Assembly (NCBI GenBank): GCA_900554675.1
Contig: USIM01000003.1
Location: 1-15,916, forward strand
Length of the DNA: 15,916 nt
Direction: 5' to 3'
DNA from: an uncultured Sutterella sp.
GTDB taxonomy: Bacteria; Pseudomonadota; Gammaproteobacteria; Burkholderiales; Burkholderiaceae_F
The notes beneath the pieces were generated by a model. It worked only from the letters and a program-made list of their open reading frames with translations, did not search any database and had not been told where the DNA came from. This document shows, one piece after another, positions 1 through 7,501 of the stretch; within the stretch, counting starts at the first letter, position 1, and each line of letters opens with the position of its first letter. A program made the position numbers and the translations under genes.

Positions 1-694
1 CTTCTCCACCTCTGGCGGTTTCATGGGGCTTTCCTTCTCTATTCCGATTGACTTGGCCATCGAAATCAAAGACCAATTGATTAAAAACGGTCGTGTTATT
101 CGTGGTCGTATCGGTGTGGGCATTCAAGCCGTCACTCAAGATTTGGCAGAAGCCTTCGGTATGAAGACGCCTAAGGGCGCCGTCATTACGCAAATTGACA
201 AGGACGGCCCTGCTGATAAGGCTGGCTTACAAGTTGGCGACATCTTGATTGCCGTTAATGGCCAAGAGGTAAAGAACGCCAACGACATTCCGATCAAGAT
301 TTCGACGATGCGCCCTGGTACCAAGACCACGATGACGATTTTACGTAACGGCAAACAAGAAAACGTTTCAGTGACCGTTGCTGAGACACCGGGGGAAGAT
401 GGCATGAAAGTTCAAGAAAAAGCCTCTGCCGGTAAATTAGGCGTGTCTGTCCGCCCGTTATCGAAGGACGAACTCGAAGAACTCGACTTGCAACATGGCT
501 TATTGGTCACAGAAGTTCGCGGTGCTGCCGCTCGTGCCGGTCTCCTGCCACGTGACTTAATCTTAAGCGCCAATGGCAAACCCGTTAAGGCCGCTGAAGA
601 TTTAGCCAAGGCCATTCAAAAGAGCAATAAGGTGGCTTTGTTGGTCCAACGCCAACAATCCCGCATCTTTATTGCGATCGACCTTAAAAAATAA
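1..694 (+). CDS. degP: Do-family (DegP/MucD-like) periplasmic serine protease, C-terminal part
   Basis: The gene enters from the left edge; its frame starts at base 2 and gives 230 residues to a TAA at 692-694. The first residues (F-S-T-S-G-G-F-M-G-L-S-F-S-I-P) match the end of the trypsin-like domain of HtrA/DegP/MucD proteases, which normally lies about 20 residues after the catalytic GNSGG serine. The catalytic triad is therefore outside the window. Two PDZ domains follow. The first runs from about RGRIGVGI to TVAE and contains GAVITQI and AGLQVGDILIAVNG; the second runs from about GKLGVSVRP to the end and contains AGLLPRDLILSANG. Do-family proteases are exported to the periplasm and degrade or refold damaged envelope proteins, with PDZ1 binding substrate C-termini. 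The methionine at 23 is internal and not the start. A terminator follows 12 bp after the stop. The family is certain; choosing DegP over DegQ or MucD is less so. Confidence 0.93.
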   Translation, partial: FSTSGGFMGLSFSIPIDLAIEIKDQLIKNGRVIRGRIGVGIQAVTQDLAEAFGMKTPKGAVITQIDKDGPADKAGLQVGDILIAVNGQEVKNANDIPIKISTMRPGTKTTMTILRNGKQENVSVTVAETPGEDGMKVQEKASAGKLGVSVRPLSKDELEELDLQHGLLVTEVRGAAARAGLLPRDLILSANGKPVKAAEDLAKAIQKSNKVALLVQRQQSRIFIAIDLKK

Positions 695-706
695 ACCTTT
701 AGGGTG

Positions 707-738
707 AAAAAAAAGCGACTCAACCGAGTCGCTTTTTT
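707..738. terminator. Bidirectional rho-independent terminator
   Basis: A perfect 7-bp stem GCGACTC (715-721) / GAGTCGC (726-732) with loop AACC is flanked by A8 on the left (707-714) and T6 on the right (733-738). It can therefore act on both strands. It lies 12 bp after the protease stop and 12 bp after the regulator stop at 751, serving both convergent units. Confidence 0.93.
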
Positions 739-750
739 CGTTGTTTGCAA

Positions 751-1410
751 TTACTGCAATTGAGCTTTGAGTTTTCGTACTTCCTCTTCCAAAGCGGCAT
801 TGCGAGTGGTTAGCTCATTGAGTTGCCGCTCCAGTAAATAGCGAGGCATACAAAGGCGACGCGCCATCTCGTCATAAATCCCGTCCATGTCAATGCCAGG
901 ATGGCGCAAAATGCGCATACCAAGCCCTTCAAACATGGCCATCATCACTTCGAGCCTAGCTTCCTCCTCACGACTGCTCACCTTAATTTGATGCATGTCC
1001 ATCAAGTGGGTACGAACCTTTGTGTCGGCCTCCTCAATGATCTTACTGAGTTTCGGGTCATGAGTAGCTTCGACTAAGAGTTCCAACGTCAAACGGATTT
1101 GGTTCGGATTGTGATTAGGTGACAAGCTTCGTTTAATGGCTTCACGAGCCTTCTCAAAGTTGCCCTCTTTACTGCAAGACAAAAGCTCGCTGGAATTGAC
1201 ATAAAACTCTTCAATCCCCTGCTCAATCAACCCCTCGATGATGGCTTGTTTACTCGGAAAATAGTTGTAAACATGACCAACACTCATACCAAATTCACGA
1301 GCAATGTCTGTCATGCTCGTGGCATGAAAGCCACGAGAGACAAAGCACTTATGCGCCGCTCGGAAAATCTCTTCACGGCGCTGTTGTGAAAGCGAACGAG
1401 ATTTTGTCAT
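751..1410 (-). CDS. TetR/AcrR-family regulator, probable repressor of the upstream efflux operon
   Basis: This is a 219-residue TetR-family protein. The N-terminal DNA-binding domain spans about residues 10-58. It carries the usual pattern I-F-R-A-A-H-K-C-F-V-S-R-G-F, then T-S-M-T-D-I-A-R-E-F-G-M-S-V-G-H-V-Y-N-Y-F as the helix-turn-helix (about 31-51). The ligand-binding domain, from about 65, is variable as is normal in the family. The last 30 residues (about 190-219) are hydrophilic with regularly spaced leucine/valine, resembling a short coiled coil, which is not typical of TetR proteins. Its ATG overlaps the TGA of the outer-membrane channel gene (ATGA, 1407-1410), so it is the last gene of the pump operon and probably translationally coupled. 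I infer that it binds the dyads at 7334-7370 and represses its own operon, with a pump substrate as inducer. Confidence 0.92.
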   Translation of the reverse strand: MTKSRSLSQQRREEIFRAAHKCFVSRGFHATSMTDIAREFGMSVGHVYNYFPSKQAIIEGLIEQGIEEFYVNSSELLSCSKEGNFEKAREAIKRSLSPNHNPNQIRLTLELLVEATHDPKLSKIIEEADTKVRTHLMDMHQIKVSSREEEARLEVMMAMFEGLGMRILRHPGIDMDGIYDEMARRLCMPRYLLERQLNELTTRNAALEEEVRKLKAQLQ

Positions 1411-2837
1411 TTCGTCGAGCTCTCATCCTTAGCAAGATCCACCGCTCCACCGCCTAAAGTCTTATAAAGAGAGACTAAGCTCATGGAGCGTGCTTGTTGA
1501 GCAACCACCCATTGCGTTTGGGCTGCAACGTACGTTCTTTGAGAGTCAAGCACAGACAAGTAACTTTCAGAGCCTAACTTGTAGCGTTGTTGCGCTAATT
1601 CATAGGCCTTCTTCGTTGCATCAGCGTATTCGGTTTGAGCTTGCAATTCTTCTTCAATCGTCCCTTCCGTTGCTAATGCGTTAGCCACTTCAGAGAATGC
1701 CGTTTGAATGCTCTTTTCGTAATTGGCAACCGCAATCTTCTTATCCGTTTCGCTTACACGCAACGTGGCCCAATTGGCGCCACCCGTGAAGATCGGCAAC
1801 GTCACAGACGGTGCAAAACTCCACATACGCGTACCGGAATTAAAGAGATCATCAATTTCGGTAGAACCCGTACCGCCAGAAGCCACTAAGCTAATGCGGG
1901 GGAAGAAGTTAGCACGAGCTGCGCCAATGTTGGCATTAGCAGCCTTCAAGGCGAATTCGGCTTGTGCAATATCCGGACGATTTAACAACACTTCACTAGG
2001 CACGCCCTTCGGAAGAACGCCATCCATCGTGACGACTTCAACGCGTTCCGGCAGCCACTTAGCCGGCACATCAGCACCAACCAACGTCGTTAACGTATTG
2101 AGTGCTTGCGCTTCATCTCGTTGAGCCGACAAGTAAGAAGCTTTGGCGGCCGCATACTGAGATCTGGCTTGATTGAGCTCCAACAAGTTAATGGCACCGG
2201 CATCGTAGCTAGCCTTCATTAACTTATAGCTTTTTTCTTGGCTTTCAAACGTTTCTTTCGTAAAAGCCAAAATCGAGCGACTGGTGCCTAATTGCAACCA
2301 AGCATTGGCCGTTTCTGCGATCAACGTCACACGAGCCGATTTACGAGCTTCGTCGGTTGCAAAGTATTCGTTCAATGCTTCCGTGCTTAAGCTACGAACG
2401 CGCCCAAAGAGGTCAAGCTCATAAGAAGCCATGGCCAAATTGGCAGAATAGACGTGTGAAACAGTATCCTGACCCGTTGCGGTTAAAGTACCCGGGGTCC
2501 CTTTATGTTCTCCACCTCCGGTAGCACTCAGAGTTGGCAAGAAATTGGAGCGTTGAATGTTGTAGGCATAGCGAGCCTTTTCAACATTGAGCATAGCCAC
2601 ACGGTAATTACGGTTGTTATCCAAACTCATTTGAATCACTTCACGCAAACGATTATCCGTGTAGAACTCATGCCAATCCGGAAGGGCTTCTTGGTTGAGT
2701 TTTGCCTTAGCATAAGCGGGACCCGTCGGCCACTCATTAGCCACAGGCGCCACCGGACGCTCGTAGCTAGGCGCCATGGACACGCATCCCGTCAGAGCCA
2801 AAACCGCTACCAAAGGTAACAACTTAAAACTCGGCAT
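1407..2837 (-). CDS. RND efflux outer-membrane lipoprotein channel, OprM/NodT family
   Basis: The 476-residue product is the usual length for the OprM/AdeK/NodT family. It starts with a lipoprotein signal peptide with lipobox L-T-G-C (Cys18), followed by the family's proline-rich segment (A-P-S-Y-E-R-P-V-A-P). Two TolC-like repeats of long helices and beta strands follow; A-Y-E-L-D-L-F-G-R-V-R (around 140) and S-V-T-L-P-I-F-T-G-G (around 345) are diagnostic positions of the two repeats. Trimers form an outer-membrane beta barrel with a periplasmic alpha tunnel that lets the pump discharge outside the cell. The ATG lies one base after the transporter's TAA, and the Shine-Dalgarno (AAGGGG) lies within the end of the transporter gene. 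Its TGA overlaps the start of the regulator gene. Family assignment is secure; substrate range cannot be read from the sequence. Confidence 0.95.
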   Translation of the reverse strand: MPSFKLLPLVAVLALTGCVSMAPSYERPVAPVANEWPTGPAYAKAKLNQEALPDWHEFYTDNRLREVIQMSLDNNRNYRVAMLNVEKARYAYNIQRSNFLPTLSATGGGEHKGTPGTLTATGQDTVSHVYSANLAMASYELDLFGRVRSLSTEALNEYFATDEARKSARVTLIAETANAWLQLGTSRSILAFTKETFESQEKSYKLMKASYDAGAINLLELNQARSQYAAAKASYLSAQRDEAQALNTLTTLVGADVPAKWLPERVEVVTMDGVLPKGVPSEVLLNRPDIAQAEFALKAANANIGAARANFFPRISLVASGGTGSTEIDDLFNSGTRMWSFAPSVTLPIFTGGANWATLRVSETDKKIAVANYEKSIQTAFSEVANALATEGTIEEELQAQTEYADATKKAYELAQQRYKLGSESYLSVLDSQRTYVAAQTQWVVAQQARSMSLVSLYKTLGGGAVDLAKDESSTK

Positions 2838-2838
2838 A

Positions 2839-5800
2839 TTAATTCCCCTTCTTATCTTGCTCTGTCGACTTCTTATTATCTGTCGAAGTGCTCTTTTCTT
2901 TCAAGCGATGGTCTTCGCCTTCTTCATAGTAAACGATCTCGCCTTCCTTGAGACCTTCGGCTTCCATCTTCGTCGTTTCTACAAGAGAAACTACATCGAT
3001 TTTACGTTCATTGGCGCTACCGGAAATGCGCATCACACCAACGTAGAAGATCGGCACAAAAAGAACACACAAGAACGTCCCTGTAATCATACCGCCTAAC
3101 ACACCCCAACCGATGGCGTTTTGAGCACCAGAGCCGGCACCGCTTGCCAAAGCCAAGGGCAACACACCAAGACCGAAAGCCAAAGACGTCATCACGATCG
3201 GACGCAAACGCAAGCGAACTGCGTCCACGGCGGCGTGCACAATGTCTTCACCCTTATCATGCAATTCTTTTGCGAATTCCACAATCAAAATGGCGTTTTT
3301 ACTGACCAAACCAATCGTTGTAATCAAACCGACTTGGAAGTAAATGTCATTGTTCATACCACGTAAAGCGGTCAAAGCAATAGCACCAATCACCCCCATC
3401 GGAATCACGAAGATCACAGCAATCGGGATGGACCAGCTTTCATAAAGCGCTGCCAAACACAAGAACACCACCAAAATGGAAATGGCGTACAAGGGAGCGG
3501 CTTGACCTGCGGATTGTCTTTCTTGATAAGACACACCGGTATAAGCAATGTCGTATCCAGCCGGAAGCTGTTGAACCAAACGGGCCACAGCAACCAAGGC
3601 GTCACCTGAGCTGTAACCAGCAGCCGGACTACCTTGAATATTCACTGCAGACAAACCGTCGAAACGTTGAAGGAGTGGCGAACCGAACGTCCAGCTCGTT
3701 GTAGAGAACGCGGAGAACGGAACCATTTCGCCTTGGTTGTTCTTCACATACCACTTACCCAAATCCTCAGGCGTTTGACGGAATTGAGCATCCCCTTGAA
3801 CATAAACCTTCTTCACACGACCGCGATCCAAGAAGTCGTTCACATAAGAACTACCCCAAGCCGTTGCCAAGGTTGAATTAACGGAGCTGATGGAAACACC
3901 GAGAGCGCGAGCCTTTTCAGTGTCAATTTCCAAGTGCAATTGTGGTGTATCTTCCATCCCGTTCGGACGAACCATCGTCAAGACCGGATCGGCATTGGCA
4001 ATACCCAAGAATTGGTTTCGAGCTTGCATGATTTGATCGTGCGTTTGACCGGCACGAGCTTGCAAGTAGATATCAAAACCATCAGCAATACCCAATTCAG
4101 GCACGGCAGGCGGTGCAAAAGCATAGGCGTTAGCATCACGATATTGACTGAACTCACGCATGGCACGGCCTGCGATCGAATTCACATCCATTCCGGCTTC
4201 TTCACGCTCAGCCCAATCCTTCAAACGCACAAAGAGTAAGCCCGTATTTTGACCAGAACCAGCAAAAGAGAAACCCGACACCGCCAACACGGATTCAACC
4301 GTATCGCTTTCCTTTTCTTGGAAATAAGTCGTCATACGTTCCAACACTTCGTTGGTGCGTTGTTGAGAGGTCCCTGTGGGTAACGTCACCATACTTAACA
4401 GCATCCCTTGGTCTTCACCCGGCATAAAGCTTTGTGGCAACTTTTGGAAGCCCCAAACCATACCGCCGACAATGATGGCGTAGATCAAAATACTGCGGAG
4501 CGTGTTGGCAATCAAAACACCCACCCTCGTGCGAATCCACAAAGAGAAGCGTTCAAAGCCACGGTTAAAGCGGCCGAAGAAGCCTTGCTTGGTTTCGTGA
4601 TTGTCTTCCGTAATGGGCTTGAGCAAAGACACGCAAAGCACCGGCGTCAAAATCAAAGCAACCAACACAGACAAAGTCATAGCGGCCACAATCGTCACGG
4701 AGAATTGACGATAGATCACACCGGTGGAACCGCCAAAGAAGGCCATCGGCACGAACACAGCTGCCAAAACCATAGCGATACCGACCAAAGCACCGGTAAT
4801 TTGGTTCATGGACTTTTTCGTTGCTTCCTTGGGGCTTAGTTTTTCCGTGCGCATCACACGCTCAACGTTTTCCACCACCACAATGGCATCGTCCACCAAC
4901 AAACCGATAGCGAGCACCATGGCAAACATTGTTAACACGTTGATGGAATAACCCATTGCTGCCAACACACCAAAGGTTCCCAAAAGAACCACTGGTACGG
5001 CAATCGTCGGAATCAAAGTGGCACGCCAGTTCTGTAAGAACAAGAACATCACGATCACCACCAAAACAATGGCTTCAAAAAGCGTACGAACCACTTCTTC
5101 GATGGAAATCTTCACGAAAGGTGTCGTGTCATACGGCACCACCCATTGCATCCCTTCAGGGAAAGCCGTCTCCAACTGAGCCAAACGTTCCTTAACCAAA
5201 GTACTCGTTGCCATGGCATTGGCCCCAGAAGCGAGGTTAATTGCCATAGCGGCGGATTCGTGACCATTGTAGTGAGCGACAATGTTGTAGCTTTCTTGTC
5301 CCATTTCCACGCGAGCCACGTCTTTCATCAAAACGCGAGAACCGTCGGTTGCGGTCTTGACCATGATGTTTTCAAAGTCAGAAACCGTTTGCAATAAGGA
5401 TTGGGAACTCACTGTTGCATTGAGTTCGTAACGTGCCGTCGAAGGCATGTTACCGATAGCGCCGGAAGAAACTTGAGCATTTTGCTCTTGAATAGCGGCA
5501 ACAATTTCATCCGTAGAAAGTTTGTACTTTTCTAACTTACTCGGATCCAACCAAATACGCATGGAGTAAGAACTACCGAACAATTCGACAGAGCCCACAC
5601 CACTTAAACGAGAAAGCGGTTCCTTGACGTTATTGACCAAATAGTCAGACAAGTCAGCGCTGCTCATTTTGTTATTGACATCAACGAAGCCCACCACCAT
5701 CAAGAAGCTGGCGGCAGATTTTTCAACGTCAACACCCAATTGTTGAACCACTTGCGGCAATGAGTTTTCGACCGTCTTTAAACGGTTTTGAACTTGCACT

Positions 5801-6111
5801 TGAGCGATGTCAGGATCCGTACCAGCCTCAAACGTAATCTTGATCGAAACCATGCCAGAACTGTCAGAGTTAGAGACCATGTACATATAGCCATCTAACC
5901 CCGTCATTGCTTGTTCGATCTGCTGCGTGACGGTATTTTCAATCGTCTCAGCAGAGGCACCCGGATACGTTGCCGTGACTTGAATTTCAGGAGGCGCAAT
6001 TTGCGGATACTGAGCGACCGGCAAGATATTGATAGACAAAAGCCCCGCCAACATGATCACAATTGCGATCACCCACGCGAATACGGGACGTTCGATAAAA
6101 AATCGAGACAT
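2839..6111 (-). CDS. acrB: RND multidrug efflux transporter, HAE1 family (AcrB/MexB-like)
   Basis: This 1090-residue inner-membrane proton/drug antiporter starts with the family signature M-S-R-F-F-I-E-R-P-V-F-A-W-V. The proton-relay residues are present: Asp407-Asp408 in TM4 (G-L-L-V-D-D-A-I), the TM10 lysine at 938 (V-S-K-N-A-I-L-I-V-E-F), and TM11 Arg968 and Thr975. Large periplasmic loops follow TM1 and TM7, and the porter motif A-P-P-A-V-P-E-L-G is near 666. Trimers capture drugs from the periplasm or membrane and pass them to the outer-membrane channel through the fusion protein encoded upstream. The Shine-Dalgarno AAGGA is 8 nt before the ATG. The gene lies 28 bp after the fusion-protein gene and 1 bp before the channel gene. 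After the last membrane segment there is a tail of about 60 charged residues, longer than in E. coli AcrB (1049 residues in total). Antibiotic, bile-salt or dye export is inferred from the family. Confidence 0.97.
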   Translation of the reverse strand: MSRFFIERPVFAWVIAIVIMLAGLLSINILPVAQYPQIAPPEIQVTATYPGASAETIENTVTQQIEQAMTGLDGYMYMVSNSDSSGMVSIKITFEAGTDPDIAQVQVQNRLKTVENSLPQVVQQLGVDVEKSAASFLMVVGFVDVNNKMSSADLSDYLVNNVKEPLSRLSGVGSVELFGSSYSMRIWLDPSKLEKYKLSTDEIVAAIQEQNAQVSSGAIGNMPSTARYELNATVSSQSLLQTVSDFENIMVKTATDGSRVLMKDVARVEMGQESYNIVAHYNGHESAAMAINLASGANAMATSTLVKERLAQLETAFPEGMQWVVPYDTTPFVKISIEEVVRTLFEAIVLVVIVMFLFLQNWRATLIPTIAVPVVLLGTFGVLAAMGYSINVLTMFAMVLAIGLLVDDAIVVVENVERVMRTEKLSPKEATKKSMNQITGALVGIAMVLAAVFVPMAFFGGSTGVIYRQFSVTIVAAMTLSVLVALILTPVLCVSLLKPITEDNHETKQGFFGRFNRGFERFSLWIRTRVGVLIANTLRSILIYAIIVGGMVWGFQKLPQSFMPGEDQGMLLSMVTLPTGTSQQRTNEVLERMTTYFQEKESDTVESVLAVSGFSFAGSGQNTGLLFVRLKDWAEREEAGMDVNSIAGRAMREFSQYRDANAYAFAPPAVPELGIADGFDIYLQARAGQTHDQIMQARNQFLGIANADPVLTMVRPNGMEDTPQLHLEIDTEKARALGVSISSVNSTLATAWGSSYVNDFLDRGRVKKVYVQGDAQFRQTPEDLGKWYVKNNQGEMVPFSAFSTTSWTFGSPLLQRFDGLSAVNIQGSPAAGYSSGDALVAVARLVQQLPAGYDIAYTGVSYQERQSAGQAAPLYAISILVVFLCLAALYESWSIPIAVIFVIPMGVIGAIALTALRGMNNDIYFQVGLITTIGLVSKNAILIVEFAKELHDKGEDIVHAAVDAVRLRLRPIVMTSLAFGLGVLPLALASGAGSGAQNAIGWGVLGGMITGTFLCVLFVPIFYVGVMRISGSANERKIDVVSLVETTKMEAEGLKEGEIVYYEEGEDHRLKEKSTSTDNKKSTEQDKKGN

Positions 6112-6139
6112 AAAAGATTTCCTTTACTCGACCAGTGGA

Positions 6140-7264
6140 TTACTTTGCAGCTTCTTGAGCAGATTCTTTATTGTCATTAGCAACTTGAACCGTTGCACCA
6201 GCTCGAACCTTTTGAATCCCCTCTAGCACAACACGTTCACCTTGCTTGAGGCCATCTTCGATGAGCCAATCCGTACCGACGGTGCGATTGGCGATCACAA
6301 TGCGTTGTTCTACCTTATTTTCAGGCGTAACAACAAAAACATAAGCCTCACCCTTAGGATTTCGCATCACGCAACGTTGGCTCAAAAGAATTGAGTTAGG
6401 ACGAGCGCCCTCTTCGATGCGAGCGCGAACAAACATCCCCGGCATTAATTCACCATTGGGATTGGGGAAAACAGCACGCATGTTAACCATGCCCGTTGCT
6501 TCGTCAACCAATTCGCCGGTGAAAATCAACTTGCCCTTTTGTTCAAAGGTTAAACCGTCTTCACCCACTAAGGTCACTTCCACGGCACCATCCTTGGTTT
6601 GGATTTTGCCACTGGCAATATCACGCTTAAGTTTGATCAAATCGTTACTCGTTTGACGCACGTCGACGTAAATCGGATCCATTTGTTGGACCGTCGTCAG
6701 GTATTGAGCTTGGTAAGCACTTACTAAACCACCCGGCGTCACTTCAGAGCGGCCCACACGACCGGAAATCGGGCTAGCGACCTTGGTGTATTCAAGATTA
6801 GTCTTAGCCGTTTTTAAAGCGGCTTGTGCCGTCTTGTACTGAGCTTGCGCTTGATCGTTTTCTTGCTTACTGACAGCATTAACCTTAACCAATTGGGCAA
6901 AACGACGAGCATTAGCTTGAGCTAACTTGTAGTTAGCTTGAGCTTCTTCATAAGCGGCTTGATAGAGACTGTCGTCAATTTGGAAAAGCTGATCCCCAGC
7001 TTTCACCATTTGACCTTCTTCAAAAGTACGCTTTTGAATGATACCGGCCACTTGCGGACGAACTTCTGCAATTTCATAGGCACTGGTGCGACCGTTTAGC
7101 TCTTTGCTTAAAACAGGCGAAGACACCTCTGCCGTTACCACAGTTACGGATTGCGGGGGACGTTGGACTTGGCCTGCATCATCCTTGCATCCCACCAATG
7201 CGAAGGCGACCATTACAGACATCGTGAGCGCCGCATACTTCGGAACAAACTTCGAAGACATCAT
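6140..7264 (-). CDS. acrA: RND efflux periplasmic membrane-fusion lipoprotein (AcrA/MexA-like)
   Basis: The product has 374 residues from the chosen ATG at 7264. The reading frame extends upstream to a TTG at 7303, but GGAG at 7271-7274 lies 6 nt before the ATG at 7264. Starting there puts a normal lipoprotein signal at the N-terminus with lipobox L-V-G-C (Cys26). A second ATG follows immediately at 7261. Domains in order are: first half of the lipoyl domain (V-R-P-Q-V-A-G-I-I with the following E-E-G-Q-M-V-K-A-G-D), an alpha hairpin rich in Ala/Gln, the second lipoyl half (A-S-P-I-S-G-R-V-G), then beta-barrel and membrane-proximal domains (L-M-P-G-M-F-V-R-A-R-I, V-L-E-G-I-Q-K-V). It bridges the inner-membrane transporter and the outer-membrane channel and is essential for pump assembly. 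As the first gene of the operon it has a roughly 80-nt predicted leader. Confidence 0.95.
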   Translation of the reverse strand: MMSSKFVPKYAALTMSVMVAFALVGCKDDAGQVQRPPQSVTVVTAEVSSPVLSKELNGRTSAYEIAEVRPQVAGIIQKRTFEEGQMVKAGDQLFQIDDSLYQAAYEEAQANYKLAQANARRFAQLVKVNAVSKQENDQAQAQYKTAQAALKTAKTNLEYTKVASPISGRVGRSEVTPGGLVSAYQAQYLTTVQQMDPIYVDVRQTSNDLIKLKRDIASGKIQTKDGAVEVTLVGEDGLTFEQKGKLIFTGELVDEATGMVNMRAVFPNPNGELMPGMFVRARIEEGARPNSILLSQRCVMRNPKGEAYVFVVTPENKVEQRIVIANRTVGTDWLIEDGLKQGERVVLEGIQKVRAGATVQVANDNKESAQEAAK

Positions 7265-7270
7265 TAAACA

Positions 7271-7274
7271 CTCC
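7271..7274 (-). promoter_or_regulatory. Shine-Dalgarno deciding the fusion-protein start
   Basis: On the minus strand GGAG lies 6 nt before ATG 7264. No such motif precedes the upstream in-frame TTG at 7303. The site therefore supports the shorter protein, whose N-terminus is a proper lipoprotein signal. Confidence 0.8.
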
Positions 7275-7282
7275 AAATTAGA

Positions 7283-7300
7283 CTTACAAAATGTTGTAAG
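7283..7300. repeat. Perfect inverted repeat in the efflux operon leader
   Basis: CTTACAA and TTGTAAG (7 bp each) are separated by AATG. The repeat lies in the predicted 5' leader of the pump mRNA, 8 nt upstream of the Shine-Dalgarno. There is no following U-run, so it is not an intrinsic terminator. It may be a leader hairpin or an operator for a second regulator; its role is unknown. Confidence 0.6.
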
Positions 7301-7333
7301 CAACTGATAAATAAAAAACTTTTAACATTTTAG

Positions 7334-7347
7334 TGAACGATCGTTCA
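7334..7347. promoter_or_regulatory. TetR-type operator, proximal perfect palindrome
   Basis: TGAACGATCGTTCA is a perfect 14-bp palindrome with the size and form of TetR-family operators. It covers the position where transcription from the predicted pump promoter should start (about 7343 on the minus strand), so bound repressor would block initiation. The likely ligand is the TetR protein encoded at the operon's end; this is inference. Confidence 0.75.
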
Positions 7348-7349
7348 AT

Positions 7350-7379
7350 AAAATAGTGAATGCTCGTTCATTATGTCAG
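7350..7379 (-). promoter_or_regulatory. Predicted sigma-70 promoter of the efflux operon
   Basis: On the minus strand a -35 CTGACA (7379-7374) and a -10 TATTTT (7355-7350) are separated by 18 bp. The distal dyad lies inside the spacer and the proximal dyad lies at the expected start site. An alternative -35, TTGAAC, overlapping the proximal dyad with a weak -10 (TTAAAA) 17 bp further on cannot be excluded. Confidence 0.5.
7357..7370. promoter_or_regulatory. TetR-type operator, distal degenerate copy
   Basis: TGAATGCTCGTTCA repeats the proximal operator. The right half TCGTTCA is exact, while the left half differs at two positions (TGAATGC for TGAACGA). Flanks also match (TAG before both copies). 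The centres of the two copies are 23 bp apart, about two helical turns, which would allow two dimers on one face of the DNA. Confidence 0.65.
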
Positions 7380-7466
7380 AATTTTTCGGTTTTAAGCAGT
7401 CCCAAATGAGTAAAAATACGAACAAAATATTAATATTTGTAACCCATATATAGGGTTTACCCCTAT

Positions 7467-7495
7467 TTGACCTTTGCCTCACAAAAGAGAACAAT
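7467..7495 (+). promoter_or_regulatory. Predicted promoter of the marC-family gene
   Basis: TTGACC (7467-7472) and AACAAT (7490-7495) are separated by 17 bp. Transcription would start near 7502, 27 nt before the ATG at 7529. This makes the upstream in-frame GTG at 7496 an unlikely start. The inverted repeat 7477-7501 covers the -10. Confidence 0.45.
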
Positions 7496-7501
7496 GTGAG
7501 G
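7477..7501. repeat. Inverted repeat over the marC promoter -10
   Basis: CCTCACA (7477-7483) and TGTGAGG (7495-7501) form a perfect 7-bp inverted repeat with an 11-nt centre. It overlaps the predicted -10 hexamer, so it could be a repressor site. The sequence differs from the TetR-like dyads upstream. Confidence 0.5.

Noticed and set aside
1723..2124. Plus-strand open frame of 133 codons inside the outer-membrane channel gene
   Set aside because: It is antisense to the channel gene and has no plausible ribosome binding site or domain.
4408..4839. Plus-strand open frame of 143 codons inside the RND transporter gene
   Set aside because: It is antisense to a highly conserved gene, with no recognisable domain and a Gln/His/Asn-rich composition typical of a shadow frame.
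7265..7303. Upstream TTG start for the membrane-fusion lipoprotein
   Set aside because: No Shine-Dalgarno precedes it. It would add 13 residues in front of a standard lipoprotein signal, and the ATG at 7264 has GGAG at 6 nt.
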